DNA of 64,000 nt from DASQMT01 sp963835735 (GTDB lineage Bacteria > Actinomycetota > Thermoleophilia > Solirubrobacterales > Solirubrobacteraceae), in NCBI GenBank assembly GCA_963835735.1, contig CAWIGP010000002.1, positions 930,001-994,000 of the forward strand, read 5' to 3'. Of this stretch, positions 50,582 through 60,284 are shown in pieces. Every line of letters starts with the position of its first letter. The first letter of the stretch is position 1. Under the pieces are notes generated by a model. The model saw nothing but the letters and a program-made list of their open reading frames with translations, ran no database searches and was not told the origin of the DNA. Both the position numbers and the translations under genes were made by a program.

Positions 50582-51733
50582 ATGAGCATCAGAAGCGCGC
50601 GACGCGGGCTCGCCGCGTCCTGCGTCGCCGCGGCGCTGGTCGCGTCGACGGCGGCTTGTGGGTCGGACGACTCCGATGAAGCGAGCGGGGCCGCATCGAG
50701 CTCGCAGGCCGGAGCCGCCAGCAGCGTCGTGGAGCAGGCGAAGGAAAAGGTCGAGCCGTACGTCGCGGTGGACAAGATCGGACCGACGGAGCCCGTCGGC
50801 AAGCCGATACCGAAGGACAAGACGATCGTCTATGTCAACTGCGGCCAGCCGGCATGCACCAACATGAGCAAGGCGTTCAACGAGGCTGCGGCGGTCCTTG
50901 GCTGGAAAGTCGAGGAGATCCAGGCGCTACCGACGCCGGAGGAGGTTCAGGCTGCGTTCGACGAGGCGCTGCGCCGCAAGCCCGATGGCATCTGGTCGGC
51001 CGGCTTCGGTCGCGCGCTGTACTCGCGGCAGCTCGACCAGGCCGAGCAGCTGAAGATCCCGATCATGTCGGTGACCGGGAACGAGGAGACCGGAGAGGGC
51101 GGCATCACCTTCGAGCCACTGGGGCCGGCGGAAGCGGCGAAGTCCACCGCCATCCTGGCCGACAAGGCGGTCGCCGACATGGGCGGCGAGGGCCAGGCGG
51201 GCACCGTGCTGCTCGGTGGCTATCCGATCGTGAAGACCTACACCGAGGGCTACGAGAACGAGATCAAGAACACGTGCCCGAAGTGCAGCGTCAAACGTCT
51301 CGACCTTCAACCGACCTCGCTGGGCAAGGACGCGGCGCAGATCATCGCCAACTTCATCCGGGCCAATCCGGACATGAAGTCGCTGTTCCTCTCCTACGAC
51401 CTCATGGGAAGCGGCTTGACCGCCGCCGCGAAGGGTGCCGGCGTGACGGTTCCCAAGACGTACTCCTGGGCGCCGGACGCCCCAGGAATCCAGGCCCTGA
51501 ACAGCGGCGAGCGCACGGCCTCGAACCTGATGCCCTACAACGAGCTGTCGTGGCAAATCGCCGACGCGTTCGCGCGGCTCTTCGCCGACGGCAGCGTGTC
51601 CGCGTCGCAACCGCTCCAGAACGTCCTGGTCGTGTCGAAGGACTTCGACAACGTGCCACCGAAGGGGGAGCCCTTCCCGTCCTCGGTGGCCGACTACCAG
51701 TCGCAGTTCAAGGCGCTCTGGGGAGTGAATTGA
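50582..51733 (+). CDS. Substrate-binding lipoprotein (sugar-type ABC, periplasmic-binding fold I)
   Basis: A 383-residue exported lipoprotein. The signal peptide has a lipobox (VASTAAC-GSDD, Cys about residue 26), followed by a low-complexity linker and a type I periplasmic-binding fold: KTIVYVNCGQPACTNMSKAFNEAA, KPDGIWSAGFGRALYSRQLDQAEQ, GQAGTVLLGGYPIVKTYTEGYE, SLFLSYDLMGSGLTAAAKGAGV. AGGAGGAGAG precedes ATG 50582. No ABC permease or ATPase gene is in this window, so it is an orphan here. Two dyads at its promoter place it in the same putative regulon as the split-dikinase and thiolase operons; it may bring in the substrate of those enzymes. Confidence 0.88.
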   Translation: MSIRSARRGLAASCVAAALVASTAACGSDDSDEASGAASSSQAGAASSVVEQAKEKVEPYVAVDKIGPTEPVGKPIPKDKTIVYVNCGQPACTNMSKAFNEAAAVLGWKVEEIQALPTPEEVQAAFDEALRRKPDGIWSAGFGRALYSRQLDQAEQLKIPIMSVTGNEETGEGGITFEPLGPAEAAKSTAILADKAVADMGGEGQAGTVLLGGYPIVKTYTEGYENEIKNTCPKCSVKRLDLQPTSLGKDAAQIIANFIRANPDMKSLFLSYDLMGSGLTAAAKGAGVTVPKTYSWAPDAPGIQALNSGERTASNLMPYNELSWQIADAFARLFADGSVSASQPLQNVLVVSKDFDNVPPKGEPFPSSVADYQSQFKALWGVN

Positions 51734-51762
51734 ACTAGCCGATCAGCATCTCGCGGGTAGAT

Positions 51763-51790
51763 CGGCCGCCGGACTCAGCTCCGGCGGCCG
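51763..51790. terminator. Hairpin terminator after binding-protein gene
   Basis: The arms 51763-51773 and 51780-51790 (cggccgccgga) pair perfectly over 11 bp around a 6-base loop, 29 bases after the stop codon. No T-tract follows. It lies between convergent reading frames and could serve both. Confidence 0.7.
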
Positions 51791-51824
51791 GTGCTCGCGT
51801 CACGGTCCGCCGCGTGTCTCCGCG

Positions 51825-52103
51825 TCAGGGTGCTTCCACGGTCTCCCGGTAGAACGCGGCGCGCGCCGCGTCGATGGTCAAGGGGCGGTCGCATGAGGCG
51901 TCGCTGCGGTCGCGTGCCGGCTGGGCGCCGGTGCGCAGCAGCTGCCTGACGCGCTCGTCCAGTTCCTTGACCACCGTGAGCGCGCTCTGGTCGAGCTGCT
52001 CGGGCGCCTCGGTCAGCGGCGCCCAGTCGCGGACACACACGCGGGCGGCGATCGCCCACCGCCCTTCGCGCTTCTCGAGACGGTCGAGATACCGTCCGCC
52101 CAT
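51825..52103 (-). pseudogene. C-terminal fragment of SnoaL-like (NTF2-fold) protein
   Basis: The minus strand from ATG 52103 encodes MGGRYLDRLEKREGRWAIAA then RVCVRDWAPLTEAPEQLDQS, the last strands of an NTF2/SnoaL-like domain. The expected N-terminal half is not found in any frame upstream; 52104-52184 has only unrelated short reading. It is therefore probably a truncated remnant. It could still be a 92-residue gene, but the missing strands make an independent fold unlikely. Confidence 0.55.
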
Positions 52104-52184
52104 GTCAGAACTCCTTCTCGAAACGGTCGTTGACGTCACCACCATCATTGGCTCGATTCACGCGGGCGCCGGCGTCGCCGCGCA

Positions 52185-55100
52185 CTATGTCGAGGCGCGC
52201 GACGGATTGGGGCTCGTCGCGCTTGTGGCGCCGCTCGAGCGCGCAGCCTGAGCGCGAGCTTGCACGTCCGCGACCTTCTCGAGCAGCAGCGTCATCCCAA
52301 GCTCGCGCCCGATGTCGACGGCGTGCGCGAGCAGGTCCGCCGCCTTCTCGCGGTCGTCGCCCTCGCCCCGGGAGAGGAGCATCCCGGCGTACTGGCGCTG
52401 GGTGTGAGCCAGCCAGGGCCGGGCTCCGATGCGGGCGTTGCGATCGAGCGCGGCCTCGAAGTGCGTCTCTCCTTCGGCCCAGCGTGACATGGTGGCGCAC
52501 AGCAGCCCGAGCCTCTGCGCCATCGAGCCGAGGCAGATGACGCCGCGGCCCGCGATCAGGCACCGTGACGCGTACGGTAGGAGCAGCTCGTAGAGCTGCG
52601 CAGCGCGGTCCCGGTCGTCAAGGTAGGCACAGACCTCGCTGAGTTGCGCTGCCGTCAGCAGCCAGTTCAGATCCTTGCGACCGCAGACCAGGTCGTCTGG
52701 CTCCACCTGATCGAGCTCTCGCCGGGCGTCGCCCTCGCGACCCAGTTCGCTGGAGATGAACGCCATCCCCAATCGCCATGTGGGGAGTGCGACGTGGAAT
52801 GACGACCACTGGGTCGGGCCGATCTCGTCGAGGCGCCCCTGCTCCCGGCGAATCCAGAAGGTCTGTATCCAGTGGTACTGCTCCGCCGTTCGACCGCGTA
52901 TCGGAGCGCCCACCGCCACGGCGCGATCCGCGAGCTGCTCGGCCTCTGCGAAGCGGCCGTCAAGCAGCGCGCGCATCGCCTTCCAGACCGCGTCGTGCCA
53001 GAGGTGGATCGGATCGCGCACCTCCTCGGCGAGCCGGATGTGATCGGCGATCTCGGCGTCGGCCGCTTCGATCTCCCCCAGCTCGAGCAGGTCGACGATC
53101 CGGTCGAGCCGTCCCTGCAGCATGAGCTCTGCGTCCCCTGCGCGCTCGGCCAGCCGCACGATCTCCTTGCCGGCGGCCAGCCGGTCCTCGATCGACTCGC
53201 AATCCCACAGCGCGGTGCGCCTGGCATTCACCGTGTAGGCAAGCGTGGCCGTGTCCCCCAGCCGGCGGGCCATGTCCACGGCCTGGTCGCCGAGCGACAC
53301 CCGCCGCGCGGGCGACTGCGACCAGTACAGCGCCTGCGCCAGTCGACCCATCACCCTTGCTCGGAGCGGACTGTCGTGCTCGCCGAGCACGCCGAGTGCC
53401 TCCTCCAGCAGGCCCACCAGGATCGAGTCGACGCTGCCGAAGCCGACGCGGCCGGCCGCCACCGCCGCGAAACCGAGCGCCGCCCGGACGAGCCCGTCGG
53501 GTGTCCCGGCGATTCTTGCGATGCCGGCGGCCGCTCTGAAGCTCTCGCGCGCCGCCTCGGCCCGCCCTGCCCGCGCCTGCGCCTCGCCAAGCGCAAGCGT
53601 CAGCTCGCATCGCTCGTCGTCGTCGACGGTCTCCAGCCATTGCAGCGCGTCAAGCGCACGCCTGTACTGAACGGCGGCCTGTTCGTAGGCGAGCATCGCG
53701 GTGGCCCGCTCCGCCGCCCGCCGCGCGTACTCGACAGCCTTCGCGACGTCCCCGCCAGGGAGGCCCTCGAAGAAGTGGTGAGCGAGCTCCGCGAGGTGCG
53801 GCTCAGGCCGCGTGCGGTGCAACCGCTCCAGCGCCTCGGCAATGCGGCGATGGAGCCGCACCCGCCGCGTGGCGGTGAGCTCGGATTGGAGGGCTTCATG
53901 GACGAGGCCGTCGGAGAAGCTGTAGCGGCCGGCGGCGCCCGGCACCTCCGCGATGACGCGCGCGTCCAACGCCTCGTCCAGAGCGTCCAGCAGCGGGTCG
54001 TCGGCCAGGTCTGCCACCCGTTCGAGCGTGGCCAGCTCGAAGTCACGCCCGATGACCGACGCCACGGCCAGGACGCGGTTGGCCTCCGCCGACAGGTGCT
54101 GCAGGCGACGGGCGACGACTTCACGCACGCCATGCGGGATCGTGAGCGTCCACGAGCCCTCCTCCTCCTCGTCGAGAGGGTCCAGCCGGTCGTCCGCGAC
54201 GAGCACGCGCACGAGCTCGTTGACGTAGAACGGATGGCCGCCGGACTGGCTGTGGACCGCGGCGACGAGGCCGGCGGGCGGCTCCTTGCCCGCCGAGAGC
54301 TCCACGAAGCGAGCGACCTCGCGCTCGGCGAGTCCACGCAGCAGGATCTTCGCGCACGCCGGGTCGCTGACGAGCTCGACGAGCGCGGGGGGCGGTGACT
54401 GCCGGCGCGCCGGCCACTCGTCCCGATAGCACCCTACGACGACCAACCGCAACCCGCGCAGCTCATGCGCGAGGAACTCGAGCAGCACCAGCGAGGACTC
54501 GTCGGCCCGGTGAAGGTCGTCGAGGACCAGGACAAGCGGCTGCCGGGCGGTCGCGTTCCTGAGGAATTTGGCGACGCTGTCGAACAGCCGGAAGCGGGCC
54601 TGCTCGGGGTCCAGCGGCTGCGGTGACGGCAATCCCGGCACGAGCTCGCGGATCTCTGAGACGACGGCGGCGATGTCGGCCGCGCCGGGACCCATCTCGG
54701 CCGCCACCGTCACCGGATCGAGGTCGTGGACGTAGGAGCGGATGACCTGGGTCCACAGCCACAGGGCCGGCGCCGCCTCCGCGTCATGGCAACGCCCCCA
54801 CAGCACCTGCGCACCGCGCAGCCGCGCGTACGTGGCGAACTCGTCGGCGATGCGGCTCTTGCCGATCCCGGCCTCGCCGAGCAGCATCATCAGCCGGCCG
54901 TGTCCGGACAGCGCATCGTCGAGACCGGCCCGAAGCTCGCCGAGCTCGCGCTCGCGCCCGACGAAGATGCCGGCCGCCATCCGGTCCAGCGGGCTCAGCT
55001 CCTCCAGCGCCCGGCGGTCGTCGGGGCCGGACGGCGCCGACGAGATCGCCGCCAGCGCCTCGCGCACGGCGGCCGCGCCGTCCGGGCGCTCCTCGGGCAC

Positions 55101-56046
55101 CTTGGCCAGCAGCCGCAGGATGAGCGCCTCCAGCGCGCTCGGAACCTCGGGGTTGTGCCAGCTCGGAGCCACCGGCGCAGTCTCGATGTGCTGCGTGATG
55201 ATGGCGACGCTGCTGTCGCCGACGAACGGCGCCCGCCCGGTCACCATCTCATACAGCGTCGCCCCCAGCGCGTACAGGTCGCAGCGCGCGTCGATAGCGG
55301 TCCCGAGCGCCTGCTCGGGCGCCATATAGGCCACCGTCCCGACCACCATCCCGGTCTCGGTCAGGCGCGACTGGTCGAAAGCCATCGTCACGCCGAAGTC
55401 GCCGACCTTCACCGTCCCGTCAGCCGTGAACCAGATATTCCCCGGCTTCAGGTCGCGGTGGATGAAGCCGTGCGCGTGAATGTGCTCGAGCGCGTCGCAC
55501 ACCTGATCGGCGATCCGGGTCGCCTGATCAAGCGGCAGCCGGCCCTCGTCGGCGGCGTCGAGCAGCCCGCGCAGATCCCCGCCGGCCATGTACTGACTGA
55601 CGATGTAGGGCTCACCGGCCTCCTCGCCGATGTCGAAGACCGGGACGATGTGGGGGTGATCGCCCAGCCGGGCCATCGCTCGCGCCTCCCGCTCGATGCG
55701 CAGCCGCTCGGCGGCATCGAGCCCGTCGCTCCTGATCAGCGCCAACGCCACGTCGCGATCCAGCGGCTCGTCACGCGCGAGATACACGCGCTTGCGGCCA
55801 CCCTCGCCGAGCAACCGCTCGACCCGGAAGCGCCCTCCGCCGAAGCGCCTCGGGCACCTCCGGCGCGGGCGGCGCCGGACGGCCCGACTCGCTCAGCCGC
55901 CGACCGCACGCCTCGCAGAACTTCTGGCCACTTCGATGCGGCGCGCCGCAGGCCGGACACACGAGAGCGTCCGGGAGACGGGCGCCGCACTCGCCGCAGA
56001 AGCCTGCGCCCGTACTGCTCGGATGACCGCAGGAAGGGCACTCCAT
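52185..56046 (-). CDS. Zinc-ribbon / Ser-Thr kinase / AAA ATPase / TPR regulator (one-base frameshift)
   Basis: A large signalling protein, about 1286 residues once a surplus base near 55845 is removed. Order of domains: double zinc ribbon (MECPSCGHPSSTGAGFCGEC, VCPACGAP...CEACG, residues 1-50); Ser/Thr kinase (about 68-330: LLGEGGRKRVYLARD, HIHAHGFIHRDLKPGN, VGDFGV, MAPEQALG); AAA ATPase (Walker A GEAGIGKSR, Walker B LVLVLDDLHRAD); then winged-helix-like and TPR repeats to the C-terminus. The kinase Lys strand reads DVALALIRSDG, where relatives I recall have ALIK; activity is therefore uncertain. ATG 56046 is chosen. No DNA-binding domain is seen at the C-terminus. Target unknown. Confidence 0.85.
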
Positions 56047-56260
56047 GGTGCGCCGCGCTGATCGCTCACATGCACTTAACCCGCTATGTCGTGCGGTGAC
56101 AACTCCGGCACCCAACCCTTCATCGCGATGGCTCCCCGAAAGGCTCACTCAGGTGCCGTGACGACGATCTCAAAGCCGGCCGCCGAGACGGCTCGGCTGA
56201 CTAGGACGAGGGATCTTTCTCCCTCTTCGGTGGTGTTCGGAGACATCGCAGCGCCTTGAC

Positions 56261-56274
56261 AACAAACGCTTGTT
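56261..56274. promoter_or_regulatory. Operator-like dyad AACAA-N4-TTGTT, site 3
   Basis: AACAAACGCTTGTT lies 72 bases before ATG 56346. It overlaps the end of TTGACA (56256-56261), a good -35 box, so a bound regulator would block promoter entry. A weak -10 may be AATGCT at 56279-56284. The remaining sequence 56047-56255 holds no gene. Confidence 0.7.
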
Positions 56275-56345
56275 CGGCAATGCTGGTCACGGCGAGCGCC
56301 CACCACCTCGCCAGCCCGTCGTCCGACCCCTGGGGAGAGAGACGC

Positions 56346-57998
56346 ATGACGATCGGCGTGGACCCGAGCGGTCCGCTGCACTCGGAGTCCCGGCCCAACT
56401 CGTTCTGGAGCACGACCAACGTGGGGGAGGCGATGCCCGGGGTCGCCACGCCGCTCGGCTGGTCGCTGTGGGGCCCCGCGGTTGACCTCGGCGTCCGCGA
56501 CTGCTTCGCGCGGATGGGCGCGCTGGAGCGCAACGAGGTCCGCGCGCAGAGCGACCCCAACGACGCGGTCGCGGCGGTCTTCTACGGCCGCGCCGCCCTC
56601 AACGTCAACTTCTTCTGCGAGATGGGCGGCCTGCTGCCCGGGACCGGGCCTGACGCCATCGCCCGGCAGCTGCTCGGCGAGGTGCCGGCGGGCATCCCGC
56701 TGGCCACCTCGAAGCGCCGCCTGCCCTTCGTGGCCGCCAAGATGCCCTACGCGCTGGCCACGATCCGTCGCGACGTGCTCGCGAGGACCGCGCCGACCAA
56801 GTCCTGGTGGCAGGCGTGGGTGCCGCGCTTCGACACGCTCGACGAGGCCGGCGCGCGCCGCGCCCTGGCCGAGGGGCGCGACCGCTTCACCGAGATGATC
56901 CGCGTGCAGGCCGGCGGCGTGTTCATCGCCGTGCAGTCGGTCTACGACCAGCTGCTGGCGCTCATCGACAAGGCCGGCCTGGATCACGCCCAGGCCAACG
57001 CGCTTGGCGCCGGCCACGGCTCGCACGCCGAGACCGACATCATCTTCGACCTGTGGGCCATGGGCCACGGTCAGCTCGACCTCGACGCGTTCCTGCGCAA
57101 GCACGGCTACCACGGCCCGCACGAGGGCGAGGTCTCCGGGCGCGTCTGGCGCGAGGACTCCTCGCCGGTGGAGCGCCTCGCCGAGCAGTACGGCAGCCGT
57201 GACGCCGACCACGATCCCGCGCTCGCGGCCGCCGAGCGCACGCGCGCCCGCGAGCAGGCCGAGCGCGACCTGCTGGCCGGCCTGCCGCGCGCCCGGCGCG
57301 CCACGGCGAAGGTCGTGCTCCGGATGGCCGTGTCGCGCATCCCGCTGCGCGGCGTGGCCAAGGCCGCCTACCTGCAGTCGCTCGACGTCGCCCGCGGCTC
57401 CGCACGCCGCTACGGGACGCTCATGGCCGGCGAGGGCCGCCTCGACGATCCCGAGGACGTCTTCCTCTTCGAAGTCTCCGAGCTCGTCGACGGGCTGCCG
57501 ATCGACGCCAAGGAGATCGTCGCCGAGCGCCGCGTCCAGCGCGAGGCGTTCCAGCGCCACGACATCCCGACGCACTGGCAGGGCAAGCCCGTGCCGTTCA
57601 AGCTGGCCGCGGCGGACACGCCCGCCGAGGACGCCGACGTCAGCGGCATCGGCGCGAGCGGCGGGATCGTCGAGAGCGTCGTGCGCGTCGTCCACGACCC
57701 GGCGTTCGGCGACATCGAGCCCGACGAGGTCCTCGTCTGCGTGACGACCGATCCGAGCTGGGCCTCGGTGCTGTTCCTCTCCTCGGCTCTGGTGGTCGAT
57801 ATCGGGGGCCTGCTCAGCCACGCCGCCGTCGTCGCGCGCGAGGTCGGAGTGCCGTGCGTCATCGGCACGGGCAACGGCACCAGGGTCCTGCGCACCGGCG
57901 ACCGCGTCCGGGTCGACGGCAACGAGGGAACCGTGGAGATCCTCAACCGCGCCGGGGGTGGCGCGAGCAGCGACCCCGAACTGGAGAGCACGGTATGA
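56346..57998 (+). CDS. PEP-utilising enzyme lacking ATP-grasp: substrate domain plus phospho-His swivel
   Basis: A 550-residue protein ending in the mobile phosphohistidine domain of PEP synthase/PPDK; the phospho-accepting residue is His492 in GGLLSHAAVVAREVGVPCVIG. The first 430 residues form an unassigned, mostly helical domain resembling the middle part of rifampin phosphotransferases and PpsA-type subunits. The N-terminal ATP-grasp is absent, but the last gene of the operon supplies one. It starts the operon 56346-61774: ATG 56346 follows GGGGAGAGAGA, and its stop overlaps the next start (ATGA). Phenylphosphate synthase of Thauera has a comparable split. Likely role: transfer of phosphate to an alcohol or phenol substrate. 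Confidence 0.8.
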   Translation: MTIGVDPSGPLHSESRPNSFWSTTNVGEAMPGVATPLGWSLWGPAVDLGVRDCFARMGALERNEVRAQSDPNDAVAAVFYGRAALNVNFFCEMGGLLPGTGPDAIARQLLGEVPAGIPLATSKRRLPFVAAKMPYALATIRRDVLARTAPTKSWWQAWVPRFDTLDEAGARRALAEGRDRFTEMIRVQAGGVFIAVQSVYDQLLALIDKAGLDHAQANALGAGHGSHAETDIIFDLWAMGHGQLDLDAFLRKHGYHGPHEGEVSGRVWREDSSPVERLAEQYGSRDADHDPALAAAERTRAREQAERDLLAGLPRARRATAKVVLRMAVSRIPLRGVAKAAYLQSLDVARGSARRYGTLMAGEGRLDDPEDVFLFEVSELVDGLPIDAKEIVAERRVQREAFQRHDIPTHWQGKPVPFKLAAADTPAEDADVSGIGASGGIVESVVRVVHDPAFGDIEPDEVLVCVTTDPSWASVLFLSSALVVDIGGLLSHAAVVAREVGVPCVIGTGNGTRVLRTGDRVRVDGNEGTVEILNRAGGGASSDPELESTV

Positions 57999-59041
57999 GC
58001 ACGAGGCTGGCCTGGCCCGCGAGCATCCCCGCCGAGTGGCAGCCGCGCCCGGAGGACGAGCTGCTGCACGAGCCGTTCGGTGACGAGGCCCTGCCGTGGA
58101 AGGAGACGTTCTTCATCTCCCTTCGCGACGACGCGATCAACGCGAACATCCAGATGCACATGACGGTGAGCGCGAACCGCACACCGGACACCCGGTGCGC
58201 GATCGGCGTCTCGCAGGGCAACAACTCCGTCACCCAGGTCGTCCGCGAGGACGGGCAGCACAGCGAGGAGGCGATCGGCAACTCGCTCTCGCGCCTCGAG
58301 ATCGTGAACCTCTCGTGGGACTCCAACCACGAGCTGCGCTGGATCGCCGAGCTCGACGAGGTCGAGTTCGAGCTCACGCTGAAGGGCAAGCACTTCGCGC
58401 CGCTGTGGGACACGATGTTCAACGGCTTCTATGCGACCGGCGAGACCGGCCAGGTCTACTGCCACACCGAGCAGGTCATCACCGCCGAGGGCACGATGAA
58501 GTGGCGCGACGACGGCAAGGAGCTGCCCTTCTCGGGCTTCGGCTGGCGCGACCGCGGCTGGGGCCGGCGCAAGACCCAGCTCATGTGGAACACCGGCTGG
58601 GACCTGGTCGCGGCGATCCTGCCCGACGACAGCGTGTTCTCGTTCATCGCCCTGCGCAGCCACGAGCTGCCCGAGCCCGCGCCGCTGCCGATCGGCGGCT
58701 GGCATTCGGACCCGAACACGCTGACCCCGCTGGTGGGCGGCTACTACCGCAAGGAGGCCACCGCGGCCCCGAAGGCCTACGGGTTGAAGTTCGAGAACGG
58801 AGTCGAGATCTCCGGCGCGTGCATTCGGCCCACCGGGCGCGTGGCCATCGCGATGCAGGAGTCCGAGACCGGACCCGACGCCCCGAACTGGGCGGCGACC
58901 ATGCAGGACTACTACGCGATGTTCCGGGACCCGGAGGGCAACGAGTTCCCGGTGTTCTCCCAGAACGGCTACATCCACCGGGTCGACGTCTTCCGCGACG
59001 CGCAGTTCATCCACGCCGGCTCGCCGCCACGCAAGCGGTGA
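57995..59041 (+). CDS. Two-domain CrtC/AttH-like protein of unknown function
   Basis: A 348-residue protein without signal peptide or membrane segments. It is rich in aromatic beta-strand sequence: FFISLRDDAINANIQMHMTVS, MFNGFYATGETGQVYCHTEQ, PFSGFGWRDRGWGRRKTQLMW. The GxGWRDRxWG segment recalls the carotenoid 1,2-hydratase/AttH-like lipocalin-related families; that match is tentative. It is translationally coupled to the gene before (ATGA) and after (GTGA), so it is an integral part of the split-dikinase pathway. Possible roles are hydration, dehydration or binding of a hydrophobic terpenoid-like substrate. Confidence 0.7.
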   Translation: MSTRLAWPASIPAEWQPRPEDELLHEPFGDEALPWKETFFISLRDDAINANIQMHMTVSANRTPDTRCAIGVSQGNNSVTQVVREDGQHSEEAIGNSLSRLEIVNLSWDSNHELRWIAELDEVEFELTLKGKHFAPLWDTMFNGFYATGETGQVYCHTEQVITAEGTMKWRDDGKELPFSGFGWRDRGWGRRKTQLMWNTGWDLVAAILPDDSVFSFIALRSHELPEPAPLPIGGWHSDPNTLTPLVGGYYRKEATAAPKAYGLKFENGVEISGACIRPTGRVAIAMQESETGPDAPNWAATMQDYYAMFRDPEGNEFPVFSQNGYIHRVDVFRDAQFIHAGSPPRKR

Positions 59042-59682
59042 TCCGGGCAGTCGTCTTCGACGTGGGCGGGGTGCTGTGCCCCAACCCGCTCGGTGAGTTC
59101 GCCAAGGTCGACGAGGAGTACGAGCTGCCGGCCGGGACGGTGATGTCGCACGTCCGGGGCGGTGACGAGTTCGCCCGCTGCGAGATCGGTGAGCTGGCCA
59201 TCGGCGAGTTCTTCGACGGATGCGTGGCGCGCATCGCGGACGAGCACGGCATCGAGGTGCCGGCCCAGCGGCTCGACACGATGATGCAGGCGCTCATGGG
59301 CGGCGACGCCGTGCGCCCCACCATGCGCGACCTCGTGATCGAGATCAAGGCCGCCGGCTACCGGACCGGCCTGCTGACGAACATCTTCGCCGAGCGTCGC
59401 GAGTGGCTGCACGCGATCTTCCCGAAGGGGGCCATCGACGTGTTCGGGGACTCGTCCGCGCTGGGGCTGCGCAAGCCCGAGCAGCCGATCTACGACAAGC
59501 TCGTGGAGCTGCTCGGCTGCCGTCCCGAGGGGATCGCCTTCGTGGACGACTTCCCGGAGAACCTCGCGCCGGCGCGCGCGATGGGGATGGTCGACATCCA
59601 GTACGAGAGCCCGGAGCAGGTGCGCCGGGACCTGATCGAGGCCGGCGTGCGGATCGCGCCCCGGCCCGCGGAGGTGGCGTGA
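59038..59682 (+). CDS. HAD-superfamily hydrolase
   Basis: A 214-residue haloacid-dehalogenase-like hydrolase. Motif I is VVFDVGGVLCP, where the second Asp is Gly (DVGG), as in epoxide-hydrolase N-terminal-type HADs. Motif II is GLLTNIFAERRE, motif III LGLRKPEQPIYDKL, and motif IV GIAFVDDFPENLAPARAMGM. Loss of the acid/base Asp suggests weak or special phosphatase activity. GTG 59038 overlaps the previous stop (GTGA), and its stop overlaps the next gene (TGATG). In the operon it may hydrolyse or edit the phosphorylated intermediate. Confidence 0.83.
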   Translation: MIRAVVFDVGGVLCPNPLGEFAKVDEEYELPAGTVMSHVRGGDEFARCEIGELAIGEFFDGCVARIADEHGIEVPAQRLDTMMQALMGGDAVRPTMRDLVIEIKAAGYRTGLLTNIFAERREWLHAIFPKGAIDVFGDSSALGLRKPEQPIYDKLVELLGCRPEGIAFVDDFPENLAPARAMGMVDIQYESPEQVRRDLIEAGVRIAPRPAEVA

Positions 59683-60284
59683 TGGACCTTGCGGTGGTGC
59701 AGACGGTGCGGTTGAAGGGCGGCATGGCCGACGCTGCCACGATCGCGGGGCTGACCGGCGGCGACGAGGACGCCGTGCAGGGCGAGCTCGACGCGCTCGT
59801 CGCCGCCGAGCACGTCCAGGAGCGCCGCGGCCGCTACCGCCTCACGCCCGGCGGGCGCGAGGTGCTGCGGGCCGCGCTGGCCGAGGAGCGGGCGGGTCTG
59901 GACGCGGCCGCACTGGACGCGATCTGGTCGGACTTCGAGGAGCACGACAAGCGGATCAAGCAGATCTGCCAGGACTGGCAGTTGCGCGACGGCGCGCCCA
60001 ACGACCACTCCGATGCCGCCTACGACGCGGCCGTCGTCCGGCGGCTCGACGACCTGCACGCCGACGTCGGGCCGCTCGCGACGCGCATCGCGGGCGTCTC
60101 CCCGCGCCTGGACCGCTACCCCGGGCGGCTGGACGCCGCGCTGACGAAGGTCAAGGCCGGGGAGGAGAAGTTCGTGGCCAACCCGATGGTCGACAGCTAC
60201 CACCAGGTCTTCCACGAGCTGCACGAGGAGATCTACGACGCGACCGGCAAGGACCGGGCTTCGGAGGAGGCGGCGGCGGGATGA
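59682..60284 (+). CDS. Winged-helix-helical protein associated with PPDK-like enzyme
   Basis: A 200-residue protein with a MarR/PadR-like N-terminal winged helix (about residues 1-70: AATIAGLTGGDEDAVQGELDALVAAEHVQERRGRYRLTPGGREVLR) and a charged helical C-terminal half (IWSDFEEHDKRIKQICQDWQ, HADVGPLATRIAGVSPRLDRYPGRL, SYHQVFHELHEEIY). It is coupled on both sides (TGATG and ATGA). The placement directly before the ATP-grasp gene suggests a subunit or regulator of the dikinase rather than a free transcription factor; function unknown. Confidence 0.7.
   Translation: MDLAVVQTVRLKGGMADAATIAGLTGGDEDAVQGELDALVAAEHVQERRGRYRLTPGGREVLRAALAEERAGLDAAALDAIWSDFEEHDKRIKQICQDWQLRDGAPNDHSDAAYDAAVVRRLDDLHADVGPLATRIAGVSPRLDRYPGRLDAALTKVKAGEEKFVANPMVDSYHQVFHELHEEIYDATGKDRASEEAAAG

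Noticed and set aside
56047..56345. Riboswitch or attenuator upstream of the split-dikinase operon
   Set aside because: No recognisable conserved aptamer or terminator/antiterminator pair; the dyad explains the visible structure more simply.
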